Shown here: in pieces, positions 11,820 to 22,358 of the stretch
Layout of the letters: each line of letters opens with the position of its first letter
Numbering within the stretch: position 1 is the first letter of the stretch
Assembly: GCF_000143535.2 (NCBI RefSeq)
Contig: NC_037324.1
Location: 1,488,001 to 1,552,000 of the forward strand
DNA: 64,000 nt
Source: Botrytis cinerea B05.10
Taxonomy: Eukaryota > Ascomycota > Leotiomycetes > Helotiales > Sclerotiniaceae
Direction of reading: 5' to 3'
The notes under the pieces: model-generated
The model's database searches: none
The model's input: the letters and a program-made list of their open reading frames with translations, nothing else
What the model was told of the DNA's origin: nothing
Translations under genes and position numbers: made by a program

Positions 11820-13334
11820 GTGATGGGTATGGGAGTGAGTTGTGGGATTTGAGACTGTGATTTGGGACTGTGATTTTGAACTTGAGGTTTATGGGAAACT
11901 TGAGGGTGTGATGGTATAGGGATGAAATTGCTGTTCACTCGTTGTATCGTGTATCATGATACATATACATCGTTCTTGAAGTGTTTTGTTGGAGGTATTC
12001 ATTCATAGGCTTTCGAGGTATATATCCTCATTTTGTTATGATACTGGACACTCTTTTCTCTTGTCTAAATACTCTCGTTAACGACTCTCCACATTTTTAT
12101 AGCAACCCTTGTTGAATTTAAATCCAAAATTCAAGTAACGAATTATTGAGACTCTATTTCATGTTTGAGAGAACTAACACGTTCATCATATAGTAACCAT
12201 ACACTTCTATTTAGTCGATCTCAAAAACACATCAAAATAAATCTTTTTTTATTATTTTTTATTTGAAAAACAGATTGTTATTCTTTTGAACAAATTTATT
12301 GTATTGAAACTCAATAGTTTAATAGTTTAATAGTTTATATATTAATAATAGTTCGTTATCCAAAAAGTTTTTTGAAAAGTGGCTTCTCCTGACTATTTTT
12401 TCTCATATTTCAAAATTCTCCAACTTCAAATTAATATCCGATAACTAATCTACAAAAAAAAAAAAAAAATCTCTAAAAGAAAAACGAACAATTTTGATTC
12501 AATAGAAGATGAAAATTGATAAAATCACTATAAATATTCTCATAATAGATATATTTATTGTTTTCTTTAAAACTAAATATCTTCAAATGATGAGTTTTTT
12601 TTTTTTTTTTCTTTTTCTTTTTTTGGTGCGAAGTAGCTGTCGACCAATTAGAAGTACCCTAGTACTGACTGTATCATCAAGTATCTCAATCGGATTTTTT
12701 GCGCTCAAGAGAAATTCATATCTCATATCTCAGATTTCTGTAGTTGGCTGTTTGGAATTTATATGTGCAGACGGATTGGATTTGTTTTTACAATTATTCG
12801 AATTCATATGCATGTCCTCTTCACTTCTTTATTATTCTAGTAAGAGACTCGATATATATATATATATATGTAAAAATCACCAGACACCTCATCCATCACC
12901 TCCTCAATTACTCCGTGCTCACATACAAAACTCCTTTCATCTCACCCCCCTTTATGATCCGAGATTATTCACTCTTCTTAATCGAACGATTGAGAATCCT
13001 TATATAATCGACTTATTCTTAGCGACTAAGTAGAGTAGAGTAGAGTAGGGAATCAGGATATCATTGATTCTTTTTCTGCTGTTGTGTGTTTATCTCCATC
13101 TGCGGGGAGTAGAAATTACAGTGTCATTTCCGCTTTTCTTCTGTTCTCTTCTCTTTCATTTTCATTCAAAGATAGCAAGATCCTCCTTTTACATTTCCAA
13201 ATTTCCAAAATTCAGAATCTACACATACACACACATCCCAGCCTGGAAACTGAAATCCAAAGCTCACCAAATACAAATACTTAAATAAAGACTCTGAATA
13301 ATTCTCAACTCTCAAATCCTCTCATAATCAAACT
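11820..13334. other. AT-rich spacer with homopolymer tracts
   Basis: About 1.5 kb with a poly-A tract near 12452-12468, a poly-T tract near 12596-12611 and a TA dinucleotide run near 12852-12870. The stretch from ~12890 to 13330 is pyrimidine-rich, as in long fungal 5' leaders, and precedes the Arg/Ser-rich ORF. Two overlapping ORFs here (12509-13033 and 12744-13007) are AT-driven and show no protein-like pattern. Confidence 0.5.
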
Positions 13335-15254
13335 ATGTCCCGCACAATCGAAACCCTTTCCACATGTCGCTATTTCTCTCCCTCTCCCCCTTCTCCTCCT
13401 CCATTGCGAGACTCGAGATATGCATTGCCAGTTAGATGCACATATATCGATAGGATTTCTCATCATCCTCGATATATGACGGGGAAAATTGAAGGAAAAG
13501 AATTCAGAAGAGGGAGAGAGATGGAAAGTTATATTTCTAGTTCATCATCTTCTTCTTCTTCGCCCCCACGAAGAACTCGCTCGATATCGATTTTGCGAAC
13601 CCGACGTAACTGTCTTCAAGGGGATATGAAAACGCAACAGCCGAGAAGAGAATCAAATACATCGATTTCGTATATTGTTCCGAGAACTCCAAGTCCAAGT
13701 TCAAGTCCAAGGTCTTCAAAAACTCGATATAAATATAGATCTACGTCAGCGTCGGATTCTTCTTCTTGTCATGTGGAATATGGATATACTGGAACTTCGA
13801 GGGTATGCACAAAGTGTACGGGGTGTAGAGATAGGGATATGGATGGAACATATGAAGAATGGGAGGGGTATCGAGGATGCAAATGCATGAGATATAGTTG
13901 TCATGTCTCTCCAAAACCAACATCCCCAACGCCAGTAAGAAGAAAAACAAAAATATGTGTTAAGAATTTTGATGGTTTTGAGGATGGATATGAAGATGGT
14001 GGTATTCCGGATGATAATACTACTCACCGCAAGAGGGGAATAAAACTTAACATCTTATCTTCTACATATGGATGGAAAGATCGGGAATTCGAGAACGAAC
14101 GATGTGTCGAGGAAGAAAGGGGAAGGAGTGTGTGTAGAGGGATAGAAAGAGAGAGAGGGGGAGAGGGGAGGAGAAGTATAAGAAATCGAACACCGACGCC
14201 TTATTATGAGGGATTTGTTAGGTGTAGGGATAGAGATGAAAGTAGGGATGGATGGAGAAGAGGGGGAGGAAGAAGTTGTGAGAGGGGCAGAAAGAGAGAG
14301 AAAGTGCTGAGGTATACTTACATCTCTCCGAGTTGTAACCCTGTTGGAGATCCGATTTCAAGACTGCGGGATAGAGAGATAGGAAGAGAAAGAGAGAGAA
14401 GACGAAGAAGAAGAAGAAGAAGAGAAATAACACCAGAAATAAAAAGAGTAGTTGAATATGTGAATCTTGATAGCGATCGAGATAGGAATCTAGAATCGAA
14501 TACAGATACCGGACACGGGAGCAGGGCTCATATTAATATTCATACTCGCACTCGCACTCGCAGTCGCAGTCGAAGTCGAAGTCCAAGAAGAACTAGAGCC
14601 AAATCAAGAGAAACAAAACGAGAAAAAGAAACACAAACCCAAAGTCACAGCGAGAAAGTCACACATGCAACGAGAAGTATTGAGATTCCTCGTGATGGAT
14701 CACTATTACCGTCACGTACAGCATCGCGGTCGCGGTCGCGGTCATGGTCGTGGTCGTGGTCGGCATCGAGAGATGAAGATCCATACAGAAATAGGGGTAG
14801 AGATCAAGACAAAAACAAAAACAAAGACAAAGACAACCACAAAACCCAGAAAACAACAACACCTCATTTCCGTCCCCCCTCCGATATCGATGCGACCGAG
14901 GGAAGAAGCACAAGGACAAGTACAAGCACGAGTACATATCAAAAGCGAGGAAACACAACCCCCCAAACGAAGCCCGAACGAAGAAGAGAAAGAAGAAACA
15001 ACAATCGATATATATATAGCGTGCGCGACATGTCATTGAGCACTTCTGCATCGGATTCCGATTACACAAGTGAGGAGATAGAGCGAGAGGTGAGGATGCG
15101 GGTGAGACGGAAACGTGAGATTGATGGTGATGGTGATGTTGTTATTAATGGTGCACGTGGATTGAGAGATAGAGATAAAGAAAAAGCAAAAGCAAAAGGA
15201 AGGGAAAGGAACAGGAACAGGAAAAGAGAAAAGGGCGTGAGGTTTATTATATAG
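13335..15254 (+). CDS. Arg/Ser-rich low-complexity orphan protein
   Basis: A single uninterrupted 639-residue ORF starting at ATG 13335 after a long pyrimidine-rich leader. I do not recognise a family. The protein is strongly basic and low in complexity: a serine run near residue 70, proline/serine stretches, a pure Arg run around 357-366, alternating RT/RS dipeptides near 410-422, SW repeats, and DKDKNKNK-type runs. A Cys-containing segment (CTKCTGC ... CKCMRYSC, about residues 156-187) has CxxC spacing, but no known zinc fold is evident. Composition resembles SR-type or disordered nuclear proteins; that is resemblance only. Open length in one frame, against short ORFs in the others, favours a real gene, but part of the openness comes from purine-rich repeats lacking stops. 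Confidence 0.6.
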   Translation: MSRTIETLSTCRYFSPSPPSPPPLRDSRYALPVRCTYIDRISHHPRYMTGKIEGKEFRRGREMESYISSSSSSSSSPPRRTRSISILRTRRNCLQGDMKTQQPRRESNTSISYIVPRTPSPSSSPRSSKTRYKYRSTSASDSSSCHVEYGYTGTSRVCTKCTGCRDRDMDGTYEEWEGYRGCKCMRYSCHVSPKPTSPTPVRRKTKICVKNFDGFEDGYEDGGIPDDNTTHRKRGIKLNILSSTYGWKDREFENERCVEEERGRSVCRGIERERGGEGRRSIRNRTPTPYYEGFVRCRDRDESRDGWRRGGGRSCERGRKREKVLRYTYISPSCNPVGDPISRLRDREIGRERERRRRRRRRREITPEIKRVVEYVNLDSDRDRNLESNTDTGHGSRAHINIHTRTRTRSRSRSRSPRRTRAKSRETKREKETQTQSHSEKVTHATRSIEIPRDGSLLPSRTASRSRSRSWSWSWSASRDEDPYRNRGRDQDKNKNKDKDNHKTQKTTTPHFRPPSDIDATEGRSTRTSTSTSTYQKRGNTTPQTKPERRRERRNNNRYIYSVRDMSLSTSASDSDYTSEEIEREVRMRVRRKREIDGDGDVVINGARGLRDRDKEKAKAKGRERNRNRKREKGVRFII

Positions 15255-16501
15255 GAAAAGTAAGGTCAGGGTGTGTGTGAGAGTTTGGGAGTTTGAGAAT
15301 TGATTTCTGAATAACTAATGCATCTATCTACCTATCTACCTATTTATTTATTTATCTATCTATCTATCGACCAATCTATAGATATTTTTTTTTTAAAAAA
15401 AAATCAAAAGAAACCCAGAAATCAGACTTCAGTAAATGTAAATATGAACTTGAAAATCAAAGAGTATGAGAATAAATATATATATAAATAAAAACTTATC
15501 TCCTAACTATATAAATTAACTAATAAACTAACTTACTAATAAACTAACTAGTAGTTAAACTAACTATATAAACACATATACACACATATGTATATAGAAT
15601 AAAAAATTCCACATTCAAACTTCATTTTTATTACATAACAAATCACTTTTATTATCTATCAATATATTCATTTATCTTGATTTTGATTTTAATTTATTCA
15701 TTATCCTAATTTTCCCAACCTAATCAGTCCTAACCCAACTCATTCCATAACATCATATCCTATCATTCTACCCCCTACCATAACTATCATCCACCATTTA
15801 CATTACATACAACCTTCACGTCCCACTCCCACCCCCAATCTCATCACCAACCTCCCTCTCCCTCTCCATCCTCCCCCTCAAAAAGAAAAAGCAACAATCA
15901 TGGTATCTCCCAACCTCCCAATCTCCCAATCCCCAATCTGTAAACCCCCAAAACAGCAAAACAATTCCCATTTATACAACCCCCTCTCCTCTCTCCTCTC
16001 TCCTCTTCCCCACAATCCCACCACATCAAAATCAAATCAAATCAAACAAAATAAAATCATTCCGTCGTTAAATTCGCTCAATGCAAACACACATCCAAAC
16101 CAACCCAGTTAGTCCAGCCAAAGAAAAACAAACTAGAATTAAAATTGGAAAAACGCCGTTGTCCAAATCCTAATCTCAATCCTGACTATGATTGATGAAT
16201 AATTTATCCATCCAACTCCGTAAGATAAACAAAGAATTAGAATGGATGAGACCAGCAAGCAAGCAAAAACGCAAGCAAACAAACCATCTGTGCTATTCGT
16301 AATATACGAATGCCAATATCCAGATCAGACCAGTTCAGGCAAAACCAAATCAGATCAGATCAAAAGATAATTCCCAACGCCTTTCGTATCCTCCATTTAT
16401 ATGTACGAGTATGTGCAAATTCCATTCTCCACATATACATATATGTATACCTCCTGCCTTTTATTATCCACATTTCCTCCACCCAACCACTCATTTCCAC
16501 T
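15255..16501. other. Low-complexity convergent spacer
   Basis: Shared 3' region of the Arg/Ser-rich ORF (+) and the gene at 16502-18052 (-). It holds a TCTA/CCTA/TTTA tetranucleotide array near 15322-15370, short direct repeats of AACTAA type near 15500-15570, and a long pyrimidine/A-rich stretch. The 70-codon ORF at 15900 is compositional and not supported as a gene. Confidence 0.5.
15322..15370. repeat. Tetranucleotide array (TCTA/CCTA/TTTA)
   Basis: Imperfect four-base repeat directly downstream of the Arg/Ser-rich ORF. It is a simple microsatellite. Confidence 0.8.
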
Positions 16502-18052
16502 CTAATAAACATCCTCTTCATCAAGCTCCATATCCTCTACTTTCGTTCCCAATGCCATATTACCCTGTCTAATCAATTCCTTCATTTGTCGATCAAATTT
16601 TCTCATCATCTCATCCTGTTCCCTTTCCTCTTTCAATTGTTTCGCCTTCCATGCTTTTGCTTCTCTTGCTGCTGGACTTTCATTTGAACTTGGCCCTGTT
16701 TTTGGACTATTAGGTGTCCAACGAGGAATGCGTGATCCTGCTGGTGAAGCCGTACGTGGAATTTGAGAAGAACTTGGTCGAGTAGGAGTTGAGTAATTTG
16801 TACCACGTTCGTAATTTGATATAACCGGGGAAGGATTTAAAACTCGAGGATTGCTTTGATAATTTGATCTTCGAGTAGCACCCATATTGCTTGATGTAAT
16901 TTGAGGTTGAACCAAATGTCTTCTGGTGGAATTTGATGTCGCAGGTATATTATATCTAGCAATTCCACTTCTCTGTTGTGACAATCTAGATTTAGGTGCT
17001 TGAGATTGTGGAATTGCAAATGCATCTGCAGGCACTGGTGGTAATTTTGGATATTGTTGATTGAGTTGATATTCAGGTTGTGGTTGTGGTTGTATTGGTT
17101 GTGGTTGTATTGATTGCGGTGGAGGAACCACTACCCAATTTCTTGACATATCATCTGGAGTTGATTGAGCCGTGAAACTAGTTTGTCTTCTCTTTGCTGG
17201 TCTCGGAGGTGTTGTCTCTTCCTGTGGTGGAACATAATTTTGATCCATATAATTCTCAACCATACCACCCATAGAAACTCCACCGGGTACCGGTGTCCCA
17301 GGAGATTTTTCATCCTCCCACATGTTATTCTTGGATTCATCCACAAAAGTCGGTTCGATTGGAGTGGTTGAACCAAAAACGTAACCATTTCCACCACCAG
17401 CTTGGAATCCTTTAAATGCGACACCCATTTTACAAAATTCCCACATCTTTCCCACCACACCACCCACCACATTAACCATCGGTTTGATCCATCCACGTTT
17501 CTCATCTTCCTTTGGTTGTCCTCGGATTCTCGGTCTTCCATTCTCATCTCGATACAATTGACCTTCTCCCTCGGCCTCGAAAGTTTCCTTCACATCACTT
17601 AACTCCCTTCGATATTTCGTATCACCAAAATCACTTTCTCTTCCCATTCCCATTTCCCTGTTCTGTCTCTCCGCCTGCGGAGTATCCAAGCCACCTGCCA
17701 ATCGATATTTGGTATTCACAAAAGGCATGGGACTTCCGGGAGTAGCCAAATTGGCATCTCCATCATCAAATTGATTTCCTCGTTCGTGACCATATTCATG
17801 TGGGAAACTATCTCGCATCCTCTTTCTTCCCACCATTATCCCTCCGGCATTTAACATATCTGTACTGGTGGTTGATTGTGTATCGAAGAGATAGAGGGAA
17901 GAAGTGGCAGATGCTGAGGGAGTGGATGGCGGCAGATAAATATTTGATTTTGAACCTGCAATTGGTACGTCATGTTGCGGAGATGGAGAATCGAAAGCAA
18001 AAGTGCCCGGCATATTTTCTGATCCTGGAATGGAGTGTAAGAAGTAAGACAT
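16502..18052 (-). CDS. Disordered conserved fungal protein, function unknown
   Basis: One open frame on the minus strand; 516 residues if the first ATG at 18052 is used (503 from the internal ATG at 18013). The frame is open a little further upstream without an ATG. A plausible 5'-leader intron (GTATTT...CAACAG, about 18069-18101) ends just before the start, which favours 18052. I do not recognise the protein. A compact block in the middle, roughly residues 185-225 (KRGWIKPMVNVVGGVVGKMW followed by EFCKMGVAFKGFQAGGG), looks folded and is the most likely conserved core. The rest is disordered: Pro/Gln repeats (QPQPIQPQPQPE), a Ser/Pro/Thr-rich segment, then a charged C-terminal helix (KAWKAKQLKEEREQDEMM) and an acidic tail. 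Possible CDK-type S/TP sites are frequent. Location and role are unknown. Confidence 0.7.
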   Translation of the reverse strand: MSYFLHSIPGSENMPGTFAFDSPSPQHDVPIAGSKSNIYLPPSTPSASATSSLYLFDTQSTTSTDMLNAGGIMVGRKRMRDSFPHEYGHERGNQFDDGDANLATPGSPMPFVNTKYRLAGGLDTPQAERQNREMGMGRESDFGDTKYRRELSDVKETFEAEGEGQLYRDENGRPRIRGQPKEDEKRGWIKPMVNVVGGVVGKMWEFCKMGVAFKGFQAGGGNGYVFGSTTPIEPTFVDESKNNMWEDEKSPGTPVPGGVSMGGMVENYMDQNYVPPQEETTPPRPAKRRQTSFTAQSTPDDMSRNWVVVPPPQSIQPQPIQPQPQPEYQLNQQYPKLPPVPADAFAIPQSQAPKSRLSQQRSGIARYNIPATSNSTRRHLVQPQITSSNMGATRRSNYQSNPRVLNPSPVISNYERGTNYSTPTRPSSSQIPRTASPAGSRIPRWTPNSPKTGPSSNESPAAREAKAWKAKQLKEEREQDEMMRKFDRQMKELIRQGNMALGTKVEDMELDEEDVY

Positions 18053-19207
18053 TTCTTTTATCTGTTGAAAAGATGGATGTTGATGGATGAAATAATGGAA
18101 GTTAAATACCAAAAGATTCAAGGGTATAAAATCGAGTGGACAATACAGCTTCCCAGGCTTATTATTATACGGACGGGACAGATGATGATCTATCTGAGAT
18201 TTTAGATGTAGATATCTTCCCGAGGCTGAGATTTATCTTAACGAGGCGAGGCGTAGGAAATATCGTAATCGCAATCGGAGGGTGGTGATAGATTGGAGAT
18301 GGGATTGGAGATGGGATTGGTGTCGGTATCAGCAGTAGTGTATTAGTATTAAAAGCAGTCCGTACCATTCAGTACTGATATCAAGACGAAGATGGAGATT
18401 CAGATGAATATATCTCAATCAATCTCTCCAACTCCGAATCTCTCAATCAATCAATCTCTGACTCAAACCCTGGTATGTATGTATCACACAGAATGAGTGA
18501 ATGAATGAACGAATGCCACCGACAGAATTCCAACCCTCGTCAGGATATCCAGAGCTGCCGTCGTACTTCGTATATCCCCAGTATCAAATCGGATCAGATC
18601 GTGTGGAATCGTAGCAAACTCAGACCACAGCGCCGCACCACCGCACAACACATGTACATGTGGATGAAGAATTATGGATTGTGGATTGCTCGGCAGCAGA
18701 TAACTGGATCGGAAAGGCTGTGCTTTGGAAACTTGTCTGTTCTCTGTAGCGATTTGTTCTTCTTCGCCACAAGCGGGAGAGGGAGGAAAGAAAGAAGAAG
18801 AAGAAGGGAAAAAAAGAGATAGGTAGTTAAATAGAATCCGATATCTTTCTTCTGTCACGCAGACGATGGCGGTGAATCTGATTTGATTGGATCTGATCTG
18901 ATCTGATGTGATGTGATTGAATTCGTTCCCAGACAGACAGACACAGACGAAGAACGAAGAAACCCTGGCTGGGTTTACGCATAAGCATAAGCACAAGCAC
19001 AAGCACAAGTTCACATACAATAGACACCCTACATACATATTATTAGTGCACATATCATATTCCGCTTACCTACTTTGTATGTAGGTACACTACCAACTGA
19101 TGGTTGCCGTGGTGAATCGGAATGTCTTTCTTTCAATATTGACAAATCACGCGTCTGCCATTCAAGGGATTCATTTCACCGTGGGTGTTGCTGTCTTTTT
19201 ACTATAT

Positions 19208-19241
19208 GTAGACAGATAGACAGATAGACAGACAGATAGAC

Positions 19242-19326
<85 letters not shown>

Positions 19327-19327
19327 G
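19208..19327. repeat. CAGA/TAGA tetranucleotide microsatellite (~30 units)
   Basis: A run of about 120 bases, at first mixed CAGA and TAGA units and then almost pure CAGA. It is one of the longest microsatellites in the window and likely length-variable. Confidence 0.95.
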
Positions 19328-19678
19328 GCGTAGGAATAATATGAAACTGGAGGAACCTGAAAACAAGTAAGCTTTATATTACCACCCTTTTCGATATCAA
19401 CAATACCTATCTATGAGCTTGGCTACTCTACTCTGATATGATATCTTGCTGCTGCCCCGCAATCACATCCAGCACTCCATTCACAAGAATGAAGTTATCA
19501 CTCATCGTATGTATTTGGTCTGCCTCCACGGCAGTGGCCCCCGGAGGGCCAACGGAGTGTCATCAAATGCGAGATCCATTGGATAGAAACTTCACATTCC
19601 AATCATGCTGCATGTAGATCTGGCATTAAATGTTTGGATATTTCCCCCAAACTATTCATCTATCTATTATTGGTGCTG

Positions 19679-19720
19679 ATATCTGGTATCTGGTATCTGG
19701 TATCTGGTATCTGGTATCTA
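19679..19720. repeat. TATCTGG heptamer array (~6 copies)
   Basis: Perfect 7-bp tandem repeat just downstream of the HD-domain gene's 3' end. Confidence 0.9.
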
Positions 19721-19813
19721 GTTCTCTATTACAATAGCAAATGGTATCATCTCCCATCTACCCTCCCTTCCCAATGCCATTCCTCCCTTCAACATCCACC
19801 GCCCTCATTACAT

Positions 19814-20785
19814 CTAAAGCTCCGCACTCTTGTTTTCCTTCCCTCCATAATACTGATCATGCTGCGCAACTCTCTCCTCATCCGGTTTCTGCACGTCACT
19901 AAAAACCCTGTGTTCTCTGCCCGCCCAAAATTCCTCTCTCTCCGCCAGAATTTCATCCGCCCACGCCTTCACCTCCGGAAGAACAATCTTCGTAGCCACC
20001 CACGAGAATTCCGCCAAATCCAATCCATTCTTATCCGCACGTTCATATTCCACCATTTGCAAAATCAGCTCCACCTTGTCGACATCGTGAACAAATTTGC
20101 TTTCCAATGTCTCTGAATCCTCATATTCTTGCCAGATTTTCTTGATTTCTTCGCCCGTCAATCCGCCATTCACACGTCCGAGGAGATTCTTGGTGAAATA
20201 TTCCATCGTGGTAGCTTCGCGTCGGTTCTTCTCGCTTTTGGGTACATTGTCTACTGGTGTGATGTCTCCAACAAGTGCTTCGGCCATGTCGTGAATGAGA
20301 GCCATCTTGGTGCAGTGTGCAATATCGATCTTGGCCGAGAGAGATTTGGGAGCAAACATGGTAATGAGTGACATTCGATACATGTGATCGGAAATGGATT
20401 CTCCTCTATGAAAAAATGATGAGTTTGATCCCATGCCATGCCATCCATCCTATATTGTGTTTGAACGACTCACCTCTCGATGCCAAAGCGACGCCATCCT
20501 TCACGCTTGGTCGTCTTCAGTCGCTCCAGCATGTGAAAGAATGGAACTGGAGATTCCGAATTCTCTTTTGGTACGACGGGAAATTCTTCCTTGACTACTT
20601 GTTCCACGGTCCATGATCGTTGTGCAGCAGCAGCTTTAAGAATAGACGGCTCTATTAGCTTTGCGTTAGAATGTATCACAAACATCATGCAGACATATGG
20701 AATTTTCGATTTGGAGATGGGAAATCTGAAGGAAATAGTGCGACTTACCAGCCTGGTTACTTGCGTCGTTGGTGATGGACGACAT
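19814..20785 (-). CDS. HD-domain 5'-deoxynucleotidase-like protein (HDDC2/YfbR family)
   Basis: Three exons on the minus strand: 20785-20749, 20651-20474, 20405-19814; introns 97 and 68 bp; 268 residues. The joins give NQA|EPSILK and GIER|GESISDH. The HD signature is complete: His79 (SISDH), His110-Asp111 (ALIHDMAEALVGDITP) and Asp181 (HDVDKVELILQ) should bind the metal. The spacing matches HDDC2 and yeast Ygk1/Ybr242w-type proteins, which dephosphorylate (deoxy)nucleoside 5'-monophosphates; activity here is inferred from the family. The chosen start gives a compact protein of family length. The same frame continues upstream to another real ATG at 21043, which would add 86 residues, some mitochondrial-presequence-like. 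The C-terminal ~30 residues are charged. Confidence 0.88.
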
Positions 20786-21780
20786 GTTTCTTGTTTCGAC
20801 ACCCCGCGGTTGATTGATTGGAATAAATGATGGTGTTGTGTATGTATTGATATTCTCCGAAGATCCACAACTGCTGTGTAATGGAATGGCTGTAAGAGAG
20901 TGTACGGGTTTTCGAAGAGGAGATTGATCGAATAGATTCAAGAGACGACGAGAAAAAGAAAGAAAGTATGGATTGTTCAGAAGAAGAAAAGATGAAGATG
21001 GAAAAGGTGAATTTGAATGGCAAACAGATAAAGATTCATCCATCCACCCACCCCACCATCCATATCAGAAGATGCAATGCACTGCAGTCTGTGCCCAACC
21101 AACCAGAGTGCAGTAATTGTGAATCAATATGTGTAGCTGGGGATGTTGCTGTTTGTGGTTGTGTATAGAGGAAAGGTCTGTTTGCTTTTTCTGCGTTTGC
21201 CTACTGCGTTTACCAAACTCTAGTGAGTTTGTCTTTACTCTTTTTTGCGATTGAAAGGGATTTGATGGTTGGAGGTTGAGAGATGTATTGACATGTTGTT
21301 TGAAGAGTTCTGTTGCTTTGTATACAATACCTTCTCTGATGATAGAACGTCGATCGTGGGTTTCAATCCAAGACTTCCGTTTTAGTCTTCCGTCTAGGTC
21401 CTCCATCTAGGTCCTCCATCTAGGTCCTCCATCTAGGTCCTCCATCTAGGTCCTCCATCTAGGTCCTCCATCTAGGTCTTCCATCTAGATCTTCCATCTT
21501 CTCCTACAGCCTTCAAGTGAATAACATCTCAATCCCATTCTGGCCGAGATGAGACCTATGATCTGGATGGTGTCGCAAGGTCGACCTCTTTAATCGTAGC
21601 TACCTAATCTATTTGGCCGCCGATAGTTATGCCTACTCATCTGTTGAAAAATTTCTTCGTCCAGTGAGGAAGTTGGTGAGGTTACTCAGAAGTATTTAAG
21701 ATTGCTTGTTTTCACACACGAGAAAGAAGAGCGCTACACCTCTCTCACCACTTCCAACATTCCATTCTAGATATATCATC
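20786..21780. other. Spacer between the HD-domain gene and the Lys/Glu-repeat gene
   Basis: Promoter side of both genes, which diverge. It contains the in-frame upstream extension of the HD gene (to 21043) and a 13-bp minisatellite at 21385-21501. I see no other gene. Confidence 0.5.
21385..21501. repeat. 13-bp minisatellite, nine copies
   Basis: Nine head-to-tail copies of GTCCTCCATCTAG. The six central copies are identical; the outer ones differ by one to a few bases (first GTCTTCCGTCTAG, last two with CTTC). The decay at the edges suggests internal copy-number expansion. It lies about 280 bp upstream of the 21781 start codon. Confidence 0.95.
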
Positions 21781-22358
21781 ATGTTTCATCACAGTCAAGG
21801 ATCTGGTCCGGATCCATCTCAAAAGAGACAGTAAACCTACCCTATCCAACTCCCGTTTCCAATATCTTGTTTTATTCCTTTTCCCCTCCACTATTTTCAT
21901 ATTTGAACTAAAACTAACAATCCCGTCACAGTACTCGAGGAGACCCTATCGCTCAGATAAAACATAGACAGGAACTGCGGGAAAAAAACCAAGCAGCAAG
22001 GAATTCCATCGCGCCTAAAATCGCCGACAAGAAGCCCAAACAAACTCCAGCAGCGAGCAATTCCACCACAACTGGAAACGTGGCCGAGGAGCCCCAACCA
22101 ATAGACCCTTGGAAATATTTGCAAGGAAAGATAGACAAACTAGAAATCGATATTAAAAATGATGAAGAAAAGGAGAGAAAGAGGAGAGAGGAGGAACGGA
22201 ACAAGATAGAGAAGCCAGAGAAGAAGCCAGAGGAGAAGCCAGAGAAGAAGCCAGAGGAGAAGCCAGAGAAGAAGCTAGAGAAGAAGCCAGAGAAGAAGTC
22301 AGGGAAGAAGCCAGGGAAGAAGTCAGGGAAGACACGGAAGAGGAGAGGGAAGGCGTAG
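21781..22358 (+). CDS. Lys/Glu/Pro-repeat charged protein, reading frame uncertain at the 3' end
   Basis: Two exons: 21781-21830 and 21932-22358 (101 bp intron), 158 residues, starting MFHHSQGSGPDPSQKR. I do not recognise a family. The middle contains IDPWKYLQGKIDKLEIDIKN, a likely helix, followed by a purine-rich 12-bp DNA repeat coding for KPEE/KPEK units. In the frame entered from the first exon the protein stops soon after the repeat, at 22356-22358. A second frame is open across the repeat and continues about 60 residues beyond as an acidic helical segment (EEELESIEEERGRRQALRD) to a TAG near 22535. This suggests a one-base shift inside or before the repeat, either a real length mutation or a sequence error. 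If so the full protein would be about 220 residues. Splice sites are good; function is unknown. Confidence 0.5.
22206..22330 (+). repeat. Coding 12-bp purine repeat (GAGAAGAAGCCA type)
   Basis: Roughly ten imperfect units of GAGAAGAAGCCA/GAGGAGAAGCCA, encoding KPE(K/E). Unit length is a multiple of three, so gains and losses of whole units keep the frame. The frame conflict in this gene therefore needs another event. Confidence 0.85.

Larger units (their letters stand above)
18053..19813. other. Long spacer rich in simple repeats
   Basis: About 1.8 kb upstream of the 16502-18052 gene and downstream of the HD-domain gene. It includes short GATTGGAGATG duplications near 18292-18320, an AAGCAC hexamer array near 18980-19010, a CAGA microsatellite and a TATCTGG array. 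ORFs on both strands at 18484-19053 are repeat-driven. Confidence 0.55.

Noticed and set aside
12509..13033. 174-codon ORF with hydrophobic Phe run
   Set aside because: It is created by a poly-T tract and AT-rich DNA, has no domain, and overlaps another chance ORF in a second frame.
18484..19053. 189-codon minus ORF with LCLCLCLC repeats
   Set aside because: Translation of an AAGCAC/AAGCAT microsatellite; no protein-like pattern elsewhere in it.
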